NCBI GenBank assembly: GCA_035906575.1 | Contig: JAMIEW010000048.1 | Location: forward strand, 1-12,803 | Reading direction: 5' to 3' | Length of the DNA: 12,803 bases | Source of the DNA: HK-STAS-PATE-2 sp035906575 | GTDB taxonomy: Bacteria; Patescibacteriota; Patescibacteriia; 2-12-FULL-60-25 | Shown here: one piece after another, positions 1 through 7,085 of the stretch | How positions within the stretch are numbered: the first letter of the stretch is position 1 | Layout: the number at the start of each line of letters is the position of its first letter | Notes under the pieces: generated by a model | What the model was told of the DNA's origin: nothing | Seen by the model: the letters and a program-made list of their open reading frames with translations, nothing else | Database searches by the model: none | Position numbers and translations under genes: made by a program

Positions 1-1
1 T

Positions 2-115
2 AAGCTCACAAGTTTTGTTGTTGCAGGTGATAAAGCCGGTTCAAAATTAGAAAAAGCACAGAAACTGGGTGTTCCTGTGCTTGATGAGCAGGCGTTTTTG
101 AAGAAAATGAAGTAG
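2..115 (+). CDS. ligA: NAD-dependent DNA ligase, C-terminal end (partial)
   Basis: The last 37 codons of a gene that begins before the window. The reading frame gives a stretch with VVAGDKAGSKLEKAQKLG, followed by VPVLDEQAFLKKMK and TAG. This is the typical end of the BRCT domain that closes bacterial LigA: a hydrophobic strand, a G-x-K-x-GSKL-x-KA helix start, then a VPVLDE-x-x-F segment. LigA seals nicks in DNA using NAD+ during replication and repair. Only the BRCT tail is visible, so the ligase core and its catalytic lysine cannot be judged. The end of this copy (FLKKMK) differs from the second ligA end at 3449-3514 (FLKRVR). The likely explanation is that this terminus was brought in with the downstream insertion. 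Another BRCT protein is possible but less likely. Confidence 0.85.
   Translation, partial: KLTSFVVAGDKAGSKLEKAQKLGVPVLDEQAFLKKMK
48..103 (+). repeat. Direct repeat, left copy (ligA 3' end)
   Basis: This 56-bp stretch matches 3447-3502 at 54 of 56 positions. It encodes EKAQKLGVPVLDEQAFLK of LigA in both copies. The two mismatches fall in third codon positions of a Leu and a Gly codon and are silent. Identity stops before the match on the left and falls off sharply after FLK on the right. It behaves like the left attachment-type end of the segment that carries the 1100-aa gene. Confidence 0.9.
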
Positions 116-143
116 TCTTGAGTATTGTGAGGGTTTCTATCTG

Positions 144-3100
144 TTGGCAAACAAGGTATCCTATGGCGAAGCATCTATGAAGTTTATGGAGAGCTATCCA
201 GGTATTAAGTCTACACAAGAAACTCTTAAGCAAGAGGTTCTGAGTGTTGCAAAAGAGGTTACTTTTGTAGATGGTGATGAAGCTGAGATTCGTCATCAAC
301 AAGCTCCAGTAAATCAGGTTGATCTTGTTGAAATTAAAAAGACAGATTTAGAGCGTGAGTCAAAGGAGGAGGTCAGAGCTAAGGTTATCGAAGATATAAT
401 GACCTTGGTTTCTAGGGGCTACGTTGCAGAGGCCGTCTCTAATTTCTCCAAAGCCATCGAAGCTGGTATTGCCACAAAAGAGGATTTTCTTTCAGAAGAG
501 ATCGGATCCTTCATTGTCGACAGGGCGAGGCGTAGCTTCTCTTTTGGTGATGTTGATCACACCCTCTTTGGACTCGCGAAAGCCATTGAAGTCGGATTTG
601 TCACGAAAGAAGATTTTTCACCTGAAGAGCTCCGATCCACCGCCATCGAGAGCGTGAAGAGCGAGTTATCCAAAAATAAGATAGACCATGTTCTCGGCGT
701 TATTTCTCAATCCGTCCAAATTGGATTCGCTACGAAAGAAGATTTTCAAAGCGCTTTGACCGAGAGTATGAAAGGCTGGATCTCTAAGGGTCGTGTCGAT
801 ATCGCTCTCTCAATTTTTTCCAGCGCTATCGAAGCTGGTGCTAGCACCAAAGAAAATCTTCTCTCAGAAAAGTTTGAATCCGTCGTGCTTGAGCATGTGA
901 AGAGGGATCTTTCCAATGGCCTTATTGACAACGCCATCCTTGCAATCTCTCGAATTATTAAAGCCGGACTTGCTACTAAAGAAGATTTTCATAACGCCTT
1001 GGTTGAAAGCGTGAAGAATCAATTTTTCAGCGGAAAGGTCGATAAAGCTCTCTCCGGCCTCGCTAAAGCCATCAATGCCGGACTTGTCACGAAAGAAGAT
1101 TTTTCACCTGAAGAGCTCAGATCCGTAACTATCGAAGCAGTGAACGTTGGGCTTTCCTCTGGCAGTATCAGTTACGCTCTTCCAATAATCTCCAGAGCGA
1201 CAGAAGTCGGTATTTTGATGAAGGAGGATTTTCAAACAGAAGAAATAAAGGCGGCGGCCAATCAAGGGGTGATGAGTTATATCTCTTCCACTGCCCTTGC
1301 ATCCTTCTTCGGTGTCCTTGCTCAGACCGTCGAAGCAGGACTTGCTGCCAAAGAAGATTTTCAAACAGAAGAAATAAAAGCTACCGTGGTTCAAAAAGTG
1401 CAGCACATGTTCTCTGTTGGTCATATTGACTATGCTCGCAAAGCGCTCTCTCAAGCTTTTGAGGCCGGCATTTTGATGAATGAGGATTTTGAAGCGATCG
1501 TGAAAGAATCCCTCAAGAGTCATATTGCTAACGATAGTTTTGATGGGGTTATTCTCTTCGTCTCCTATTCTCGTGAGCTCGGTCTCTCTCCCACCGAATT
1601 TCGTTCATACGCCACAGCAAAGCTGAAAGAAGCTCTTGAAGAACGTAGTCTCTTTACGCTCTCGACACTCGTCTCTAATGCCCCTGCTCTCGGCCTCCAA
1701 GATTTAGACTTCCTCCAGAATAAGGAACAGCCCATTCTTGCCAAGGCTTCGTACCTTGCTTTGCGAGACTTCGGGGCCCATGTCACTCGCGAGGGCATTG
1801 AGCTTTATGAATCCATGCTAACTTCAAAACAAGCAGATGGTATCCCTGAAGAAGCTCGTATCCTTGGTATCGAGCACCCTGGTTCAGATGGCCTCGAATC
1901 TCTCCGTGCTCGCTTTCGTGAAGAAGTCTTCGCTTTCATTCGCAAAGAAGAAATTCATGAAGGCATTGCTGATATGCCGGTTTTTACAAGCTTTCTCAAA
2001 AAACAAATTCGTTTTGAGGGTTCGCAATTCGGACAACATGGTGATGATGAGTTTTTGAAAACGTTGGATATAGTACGACATAACCAAGAAGCTGGCCTCA
2101 CCAGAACCCATTTTGCCTACCAGAACGCCTTTCTCGATATTCCGACAGCATCCACCGAAACTGCCAAAGTCGTTCAAGAACCAGAAGCTATTGATGGTGT
2201 AAAAACGGTGGCTACCGCCATAGAGGGCGCTCAATTTCTCGCCGCTCAACTTCGTGACCCCGCTACGCGCCCCGCCGCCCTTGAACGCATGCAATCAACG
2301 CTTGACGCGTCACTTGGTAACGCTGTCACCAATCTCTCTTCCTTCGTTAACAAAGAGCGCGAACGCATCTCCGCTTCAACCGAGATGGATGACCGCCAGA
2401 AACAAGGTCGTCTCAAAGGCCTTGAAACCAAGCAACGTCTCATTGATGTCTTTGTCTCATTTCAGGCCGAATCACTCAATGGCAGCATTGAACGTATCTT
2501 TGGTGATCAAACCAACCAAGAAACCTCGGTTGAAGCTCTTCGCGCTTTGCTTAAGCCAGAAACCTTGGCAAAAGGCGAAGAAGCTCTTGATCCATATCGT
2601 GGTGCTGTTCGCATGTTGTTCTCTACGGTTTCTGTTTTGCGCTTGCCTGACGTTGAGATCCCTAAAGCTGATCAAGAAGAGGGTATCACCCGTGATCAAG
2701 CAAATACCTTGCTTAATCTCACTGACCATGTGCTTATTCAAGAAACGCTCGCTCTCGGTAAAGGTCAAGAAAAACCTCTCACCAAAGAAGAAAAAGAACT
2801 TCGTCATGCGGGTGAGCGTATTTTGCGTACCCCTCAAATCAAAAAGGCTTCTGAAGCCTTTGAACGCGCCATTCAAGCAGGTACCGAAACCCAGTCTATC
2901 GAAATCATCCCATCTAGAGGCACGCTTCTTGAGTTCTCAGGTCATATCAGCGATGCCTGCTGGGCAAGCAAATACAATATCGCCAAAGATTTTCCTAACA
3001 TCACCTCACTTACTTTCGTACTCAAAGAAAAAGATGAGCAAGACAATCCTATCCCTCCTGATCCCATCAAAGACAAGCTTGTCGGATCTTGTCTTCTTAT

Positions 3101-3446
3101 TGAAGCGGAGGATGCTCAAGATAACCCTGTACTCATCATGCGCGGCATGAATCCTCTCGAGAACACGATCAACCGTCTCATGCCAAAAGCCTTTGTCGAT
3201 CAGCTCATGAGTTATGTCGAAGGTGTTGCCAAGAAGATGGGACGCAAAGTAGCGATTGTCGTTGATGAAGCATCACAGGCTTCAACGAATCGTCCGTCGA
3301 TTGCGGGAGTATTGAAGCCTTTGCGTGACGGTGGCAAGCTATCGAGAATTGAAGTGCCAAACAATATACAGGGCAAAGCCGTCCATCCAACAAACTTTAA
3401 TGGCTATGACATTAGCCAAAAGACGTATCAGTGGAAGAAGTGGTGA
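144..3446 (+). CDS. Large helical-repeat protein with uncharacterised C-terminal domain (1100 aa)
   Basis: I do not recognise a named family. Residues 1-85 are a polar, charged lead-in without signal peptide or membrane segment, so the protein is probably cytoplasmic. Residues about 91-490 hold nine clear copies of a repeat centred on an A-x-E-A-G-x-x-T-KEDF motif (KEDF-type sites at 112, 155, 198, 236, 279, 317, 360, 403, 446), then one or two worn copies. The predicted form is pairs of helices stacked as in TPR or PPR proteins. Residues about 530-920 are helical without repeats. The C-terminal domain (about 925-1100) alternates strands and helices and carries Cys939 in DACWAS, RGMNP at 1000-1004 and TNRP from 1048. 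Its strand-strand-helix-strand order around 975-1045 recalls GNAT acyltransferases, but this is weak. Similar C-terminal domains occur, from memory, in other Patescibacteria proteins. The start is uncertain: TTG 144 has GAGGG at 129-133, and ATG 177 is in frame. The gene lies entirely between two copies of the ligA end, so transfer is likely. Confidence 0.8.
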   Translation: MANKVSYGEASMKFMESYPGIKSTQETLKQEVLSVAKEVTFVDGDEAEIRHQQAPVNQVDLVEIKKTDLERESKEEVRAKVIEDIMTLVSRGYVAEAVSNFSKAIEAGIATKEDFLSEEIGSFIVDRARRSFSFGDVDHTLFGLAKAIEVGFVTKEDFSPEELRSTAIESVKSELSKNKIDHVLGVISQSVQIGFATKEDFQSALTESMKGWISKGRVDIALSIFSSAIEAGASTKENLLSEKFESVVLEHVKRDLSNGLIDNAILAISRIIKAGLATKEDFHNALVESVKNQFFSGKVDKALSGLAKAINAGLVTKEDFSPEELRSVTIEAVNVGLSSGSISYALPIISRATEVGILMKEDFQTEEIKAAANQGVMSYISSTALASFFGVLAQTVEAGLAAKEDFQTEEIKATVVQKVQHMFSVGHIDYARKALSQAFEAGILMNEDFEAIVKESLKSHIANDSFDGVILFVSYSRELGLSPTEFRSYATAKLKEALEERSLFTLSTLVSNAPALGLQDLDFLQNKEQPILAKASYLALRDFGAHVTREGIELYESMLTSKQADGIPEEARILGIEHPGSDGLESLRARFREEVFAFIRKEEIHEGIADMPVFTSFLKKQIRFEGSQFGQHGDDEFLKTLDIVRHNQEAGLTRTHFAYQNAFLDIPTASTETAKVVQEPEAIDGVKTVATAIEGAQFLAAQLRDPATRPAALERMQSTLDASLGNAVTNLSSFVNKERERISASTEMDDRQKQGRLKGLETKQRLIDVFVSFQAESLNGSIERIFGDQTNQETSVEALRALLKPETLAKGEEALDPYRGAVRMLFSTVSVLRLPDVEIPKADQEEGITRDQANTLLNLTDHVLIQETLALGKGQEKPLTKEEKELRHAGERILRTPQIKKASEAFERAIQAGTETQSIEIIPSRGTLLEFSGHISDACWASKYNIAKDFPNITSLTFVLKEKDEQDNPIPPDPIKDKLVGSCLLIEAEDAQDNPVLIMRGMNPLENTINRLMPKAFVDQLMSYVEGVAKKMGRKVAIVVDEASQASTNRPSIAGVLKPLRDGGKLSRIEVPNNIQGKAVHPTNFNGYDISQKTYQWKKW
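414..1613 (+). repeat. Tandem repeats of about 129 bp (43 aa) in the 1100-aa gene
   Basis: Spacing between successive KEDF-type sites is 43, 43, 38, 43, 38, 43, 43 and 43 residues. The two 38-residue units follow the copies with QSAL and HNAL and lack the five-residue SEE/PEE segment. Some units are almost identical at DNA level: 598-632 equals 1084-1118 over 35 nt, extending to 40 of 41, and 1227-1250 equals 1356-1379 over 24 nt. Recent duplication or gene conversion between units explains this better than selection on the protein alone. Confidence 0.88.
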
Positions 3447-3502
3447 TAGAAAAAGCACAGAAACTCGGGGTTCCTGTGCTTGATGAGCAGGCGTTTTTGA
3501 AG
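3447..3502 (+). repeat. Direct repeat, right copy (ligA 3' end)
   Basis: Partner of 48-103, with 54 of 56 bases identical. It begins on the base immediately after the TGA stop codon of the 1100-aa gene. The distance between the two copies is 3399 bp, which would be the size of the inserted unit with one repeat copy. Confidence 0.9.
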
Positions 3503-3514
3503 CGCGTGCGTTAG
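3447..3514 (+). pseudogene. ligA: Displaced 3' end of ligA
   Basis: In the ligA frame, codons 3449-3514 read EKAQKLGVPVLDEQAFLKRVR and then TAG, i.e. the last 21 residues of the LigA BRCT domain with no upstream part. The TAG (3512-3514) overlaps the stop codon of the convergent HD gene (TAA, complement of 3511-3513). Such a tight convergent junction suggests this fragment is the original chromosomal ligA end, cut off when the 3.4-kb segment entered. It has no start codon and no sign of being expressed. Confidence 0.85.
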
Positions 3515-4059
3515 CCCTCGAGGGGTGGCAGAATGCGTCGATCGAATTCGATGCGAGCACTGTAGTAGTCGCAGATGTGGAGCATGGCTCCTAAAGGACC
3601 GTTGACGCGCTGATCAGGGCGATAGTCGTCGCCTTCGCCATGCGCATATTTCAGCGCATTGAGATGCTGGTCATTCAGGACGAATCCGAAGTGCTGGACG
3701 ATCTCTTGGGTGAAGGCTTTGATTTCAGCCGGGTTATTGAAGACCCGTTGGGTGCCTTCGGGCTTGTCCACGTACTTCCAGGGCTTCTCGATGTCGTGAA
3801 GCAAGACAACGAGTACCAAGTCGCCAAAAGAGAAGGCGTGCTTCTTTCTTGAGTACCCGTAGACCGTTTGGCCGACCTCGATCATGCCGACCATGTGGTC
3901 GACATAGCCGCCAGGCCATGTTTGGTGGTTATGGGTTGACCCGGGCGAGAGGGCGATGCGTTCGCCCTCGGCGAGCAAGAGGCGGCGCATAGCCGAGTGA
4001 TTGGGTTCTTCGATGCGGTTGGTGTATTCGACCAAAAGAGCGATTCTGGGATGAAACAT
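3511..4059 (-). CDS. HD-domain metal-dependent hydrolase (182 aa)
   Basis: The protein carries the order of metal ligands expected for the HD superfamily: histidines near 43-55 (HNHQTWPGGYVDHM), the HD pair H88-D89 in LLHDIEKPW, H140 in KYAHGEG, and H161/D164 in HICDYYSAR. HD enzymes hydrolyse phosphate esters or nucleotides; the substrate here cannot be read from sequence. The size fits a single-domain HD protein without a sensor or cyclase partner. No signal peptide or membrane segment is seen. The start at 4059 is supported by GGAGGT (4069-4064 on this strand) four bases before ATG, the best Shine-Dalgarno site in the window. The promoter is at 4104-4076. The stop codon overlaps that of the displaced ligA end. 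Confidence 0.82.
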   Translation of the reverse strand: MFHPRIALLVEYTNRIEEPNHSAMRRLLLAEGERIALSPGSTHNHQTWPGGYVDHMVGMIEVGQTVYGYSRKKHAFSFGDLVLVVLLHDIEKPWKYVDKPEGTQRVFNNPAEIKAFTQEIVQHFGFVLNDQHLNALKYAHGEGDDYRPDQRVNGPLGAMLHICDYYSARIEFDRRILPPLEG

Positions 4060-4075
4060 GATGACCTCCGCCGGG

Positions 4076-4104
4076 ACTATAAAACCCCTCCACGATTTTG
4101 TGAA
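4076..4104 (-). promoter_or_regulatory. Promoter of the HD gene, overlapping the upstream terminator
   Basis: Read on the minus strand, -35 TTCACA (4104-4099), a 17-bp spacer and -10 TATAGT (4081-4076). Both boxes are near consensus. Transcription would begin near 4069-4066, giving a very short leader or one that starts close to the Shine-Dalgarno site. The -35 box and spacer lie inside the terminator hairpin. Confidence 0.65.
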
Positions 4105-4111
4105 GGGGTTT
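4078..4111 (-). terminator. Rho-independent terminator after the secreted-protein gene
   Basis: On the minus strand AAACCCCT, one mismatch and CAC pair with GTG and AGGGGTTT (4111-4082) around a six-base loop, and the stem runs into TTTTAT. It lies 55 bases after the stop of the gene at 4166-5272 and before the HD gene. The T run is short, so termination may be partial. Confidence 0.6.
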
Positions 4112-4165
4112 CTGCTAGGCTCGAAATGACAAGGGTATTGTCATGTCGAATAACATGTGACAGGG

Positions 4166-5272
4166 CTACGGTGCCATTTCGGTTTCTAAGGTCTCGCCGA
4201 AGAGCTCAAAGGGCTCAGGAGTAGGTAATTGGCTCTCGAGATACGCCATGACATCTTGTATGGTCATGAACTCGGCTGGGGCCATAACCGGCGCACCGGA
4301 GTCTTTTTTGAGATTGATACCGCCTTTGACCGTGGTCTCGGTGGTGCCAACTTTTTTACAGTTTTCTTTGGTGTAGCTGCTATTCCAGGTACATTCTTCT
4401 TTTGGTTCGGTGATTTTAGCGCTAAATTCGATGCGTTCAAATTGTTTCGTTGTCGTATTGATATTTGCCGCGAGATAAACGCTTTTAACGGCAGCGAGTG
4501 ATTTGACGTAGTCTTTATAGAGCTCGTTCAAACGCGTCGTTCTCATGGCACCAACAGGATAGTCTTTTTTCGCTTGTTTGACCTGTTCTTGGTAGAGAAT
4601 GGTTGCAATGGCCGGATTCAAGCGACCAGTGAGGCGAATCATGTCTTGGCCCGCGGCGTTCTTCCATTTCTTTTCTTGGCGGACGGAGGTGATGAGTTGA
4701 GTTTTAGCGAGTGGGCCTTTATTGATGGCGTCATTCGCATTGTCACTATTTTTGATACCGACTTCTTCGAGCAAGGATTGTTGGTCAAAAGGGACCGCAA
4801 TCCATTTGCCGATGAGACCCGAATAGTCTACTTGGGATAATTCTTTTGCATATTCAAGCAAAGAGGCAGGGACCTTTGTCACGCGGATAAAGACACTGTC
4901 GCTCGTTTGCTTCCATTCAAAGGCGATAGGTTCATTGACCTCAAAAGGGAGGCCGAGGTCCATACCTGTGACTTTGAGCTTATTGAGCGAGAGCATGCCC
5001 TCAGATGTTTGAATATTTCCTACCGCTTGTGGCGTGCGAAGCGACATCGAGAGATTAACGTTTCCCGATGATCCTTTGCGTTTTTTGTCTAAAAAGCGTT
5101 CGATGACGCCAATATCGATCGTTGCATCAGCGGCAACCGTTGATTGCGCGCTTGAGGTGCGAGCGAGTTGGTTAAACCATTGGGTTGGGGTGAGCGCCAA
5201 AGCCACCGTTGGTGAGAACAGTGAAACAGCGGTCATGATGGCCAAACCTGACTTATAAAATGTGTGTTTCAT
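4166..5272 (-). CDS. Secreted protein of unknown function (368 aa)
   Basis: The N-terminus is a classical signal peptide: MKHTFYK, a hydrophobic core to about residue 22, and cleavage expected after VALA (A26|L27). There is no lipobox cysteine, so a soluble or surface-associated extracytoplasmic protein is expected. The mature part is rich in predicted beta strands with alternating hydrophobic residues (for example 70-135) and includes a GKWIAVP segment near 155-161. This recalls the LolA/LppX-like half-barrel folds, a weak resemblance. The only two cysteines, C294 and C305, could form a disulfide, which would fit the DsbA-like genes further along. The ATG at 5272 follows a possible extended -10 by nine bases. 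The gene is divergent from gatC and ends before a terminator. No enzymatic motif is visible. Confidence 0.78.
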   Translation of the reverse strand: MKHTFYKSGLAIMTAVSLFSPTVALALTPTQWFNQLARTSSAQSTVAADATIDIGVIERFLDKKRKGSSGNVNLSMSLRTPQAVGNIQTSEGMLSLNKLKVTGMDLGLPFEVNEPIAFEWKQTSDSVFIRVTKVPASLLEYAKELSQVDYSGLIGKWIAVPFDQQSLLEEVGIKNSDNANDAINKGPLAKTQLITSVRQEKKWKNAAGQDMIRLTGRLNPAIATILYQEQVKQAKKDYPVGAMRTTRLNELYKDYVKSLAAVKSVYLAANINTTTKQFERIEFSAKITEPKEECTWNSSYTKENCKKVGTTETTVKGGINLKKDSGAPVMAPAEFMTIQDVMAYLESQLPTPEPFELFGETLETEMAP

Positions 5273-5281
5273 ACGCCGGCT

Positions 5282-5310
5282 AGGCTATCACGCAGTCTGC
5301 GCTTGAGCAA
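5282..5310 (-). promoter_or_regulatory. Promoter of the secreted-protein gene
   Basis: Minus strand: TTGCTC (5310-5305), 17-bp spacer, TG-A-TAGCCT (extended -10, TAGCCT at 5287-5282), then nine bases to ATG 5272. Each box is weak alone, but the spacing and the TGn extension support it. Confidence 0.45.
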
Positions 5311-5331
5311 TTGGGATTTACGTGGCATTCT
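5303..5331 (+). promoter_or_regulatory. gatC promoter, leaderless type
   Basis: -35 TTGAGC (5303-5308), 17-bp spacer, -10 CATTCT (5326-5331) with a TG at 5323-5324, and ATG eight bases later at 5340. Transcription would start at or next to the A of the start codon. The -35 box shares bases 5305-5308 with the divergent promoter. Confidence 0.6.
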
Positions 5332-5339
5332 GCGCCCAT

Positions 5340-5642
5340 ATGGCTCTCAATCGCAATGACATTACCAGGCTCGCCGAATTGTCCCGCCTCGCCCTTACTG
5401 AAGAAGAAATGGCTCGTATGGAGCAAACCATCGATCCAATATTAAATTACGTTGGACGCTTATCTGAGGTGAATACCGATGATGTGCCAGAAACCGAGGA
5501 TACTGATGAGATCCGTGCCTTGCGCGGAGATGAAGCGATTCCGTCCACACAAACAACACATGACGGTATTATCGCAAACTTTCCTGATAAGAAGGATGGT
5601 CTTTTGCGTGCGCCTGCTGTTTTTGACAACCCAAAATCCTAA
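5340..5642 (+). CDS. gatC: Aspartyl/glutamyl-tRNA amidotransferase subunit C
   Basis: A 100-residue protein of normal GatC length. It opens with the usual helix (ITRLAELSRLALTEEE), continues with the conserved IDPILNYVGRLSEVNTDDVPE segment, and ends with the stretch that wraps around GatA (LRGDE, then FPDKKDGLLRAPAVF). GatC stabilises the GatA-GatB pair in the GatCAB complex, which converts Glu-tRNA(Gln) or Asp-tRNA(Asn) to the amide forms in the cytoplasm. An in-frame GTG at 5322 lies before the -10 box, so ATG 5340 is preferred. gatA begins 15 bases after the stop, so the two are probably co-transcribed. Confidence 0.95.
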   Translation: MALNRNDITRLAELSRLALTEEEMARMEQTIDPILNYVGRLSEVNTDDVPETEDTDEIRALRGDEAIPSTQTTHDGIIANFPDKKDGLLRAPAVFDNPKS

Positions 5643-5657
5643 TCACTGACGAATGCT

Positions 5658-7076
5658 ATGTACGAACTCATGACCCTCAAGCAAGCCGCTGATGCGCTTG
5701 CCAACAAAACCGTCACGTCGGTAGAACTCACACAATCCTATCTCGATCGCATTCGCGCAAAAGACGGCGACATTCACGCCTATCTCGAAGTATTCGAAGC
5801 GCATGCGCTTGAACAAGCAAAAGCATCTGATGCACGCCGAGCCGCAGGTAGTGCGCTTTCTGAAATTGATGGCATCCCTCTCGCAATCAAAGACAATATG
5901 TTGATTGAAGGCGAGCACGTCACAGGTGGCTCAAAAATTTTGGATGGCTATGTTGCACCATACGACGCCACCGTCACGCAAAAACTTAAAGATGCTGGTG
6001 CGATTTTTCTCGGTCGTGTAAACATGGACGAATTTGCCATGGGTGGTTCAACCGAGCGCTCAGCGTATGGCATTACGCGCAATCCGGTTGATCTTGAGCG
6101 TGTGCCTGGAGGTTCTTCGGGTGGTAGTGCGGCAGCGGTTGCTGGCGATCTTTGTATTGCGGCCCTTGGTTCAGATACGGGCGGTTCTATTCGTCAGCCT
6201 GCGGCGTTTACCGGCATCGTCGGTTTGAAGCCGAGCTATGGCACCGTCTCGCGTTATGGCTTGATGGCGATGGCCTCGTCACTTGATCAAATTGGTCCGA
6301 TGACCAAGACGGTTGAAGATGCGGCGTTGCTTTATCAGATTATCCGCGGTGAGGATTATCACGATCAAACGACGGTAAATACGCCGCCATTTCATTTTGA
6401 AAAACGCACCGACTTAAAAGGTATTCGCGTCGGCATCCCAAAACAAGCCTGGGGAGAGGGGATGACTGACGGCGTTCGCCAAGAATGCGGCAAGGCGCTC
6501 GAGACGCTCAAAGAACTTGGTGCTGAAATGGTTGAGATTGACTTGCCATATATGGACGAAGCGCTCGCTGTTTATTATGTATTGATGCCTTGTGAGGTAT
6601 CGGCGAATATCTCGCGCTTCGATGGTATTCGTTATGGCCAACGCGCACAGGGTTTGCCATTGATTGAAACCTACGGCCAGTCGCGTTTGCAAGGCTTGGG
6701 TGAAGAGGTGCGTCGTCGCGTCATGCTCGGTACCTATGCGCTTTCACGCGGTTACTATGACGCGTATTATCGCAAGGCTCGCAAAGTCCAAACGCTCATT
6801 CGTCGCGCGTACAACAAGGCCTTCGAAGGCGTTGACGTGATTGTGACACCAACGACACCGTCGCCAGCCTTTAAGATTGGTGAGAAGATCAATGATCCGC
6901 TCGCGATGTATCTTGAAGACGTTTATACGGTTGGCGTAAACGTTGCCGGTATCCCTGCAGTCTCGGTGCCATGTGGCAAAACCAATGGTTTACCCGTTGG
7001 TTTACAGTTTATTGGAGGGATGTTTAAAGACGACCAATTGCTCTCTATTGCGTCCGCATTCGAATCCGCGCCATAA
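5658..7076 (+). CDS. gatA: Aspartyl/glutamyl-tRNA amidotransferase subunit A
   Basis: A 472-residue amidase-signature protein. The catalytic triad is visible: K78 in AIKDN, cis-Ser S153 in GGSSGGSAAA, and the nucleophile S177 in GSDTGGSIRQ. GatA hydrolyses glutamine and passes ammonia to GatB for transamidation of misacylated tRNA. All core motifs are intact. The C-terminus stops soon after the QLLSIASAFE helix, roughly 10-15 residues earlier than in most GatA proteins, which should not affect catalysis. The gene follows gatC closely; gatB is not in the window and must be elsewhere. No Shine-Dalgarno site precedes ATG 5658. ATG 5670 (M5) is an in-frame alternative. Confidence 0.96.
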   Translation: MYELMTLKQAADALANKTVTSVELTQSYLDRIRAKDGDIHAYLEVFEAHALEQAKASDARRAAGSALSEIDGIPLAIKDNMLIEGEHVTGGSKILDGYVAPYDATVTQKLKDAGAIFLGRVNMDEFAMGGSTERSAYGITRNPVDLERVPGGSSGGSAAAVAGDLCIAALGSDTGGSIRQPAAFTGIVGLKPSYGTVSRYGLMAMASSLDQIGPMTKTVEDAALLYQIIRGEDYHDQTTVNTPPFHFEKRTDLKGIRVGIPKQAWGEGMTDGVRQECGKALETLKELGAEMVEIDLPYMDEALAVYYVLMPCEVSANISRFDGIRYGQRAQGLPLIETYGQSRLQGLGEEVRRRVMLGTYALSRGYYDAYYRKARKVQTLIRRAYNKAFEGVDVIVTPTTPSPAFKIGEKINDPLAMYLEDVYTVGVNVAGIPAVSVPCGKTNGLPVGLQFIGGMFKDDQLLSIASAFESAP

Positions 7077-7077
7077 T
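7048..7077 (+). promoter_or_regulatory. Internal promoter before the HEPN-like gene, leaderless type
   Basis: -35 TTGCGT (7048-7053), 18-bp spacer, -10 CATAAT (7072-7077), then eight bases to ATG 7086. The -10 box spans the gatA stop codon. The layout repeats that of the gatC promoter. Confidence 0.5.
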
Positions 7078-7085
7078 GCGGATAT

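Noticed and set aside
1884..2294. Minus-strand open frame of 136 codons inside the 1100-aa gene
   Set aside because: No start signal, no family resemblance; a shadow of the coding strand.
2254..3150. 298-codon open frame on the plus strand inside the 1100-aa gene
   Set aside because: The product is a Lys/Leu/Ser-rich low-complexity chain without domain features, as expected when reading GAA-, CTC- and AAA-rich codons one base off. The enclosing frame has clear repeats and a structured C-terminal domain.
4229..4501. Plus-strand open frame opposite the secreted-protein gene
   Set aside because: Antisense to a gene with a clear signal peptide; no start signal and no recognisable domain.
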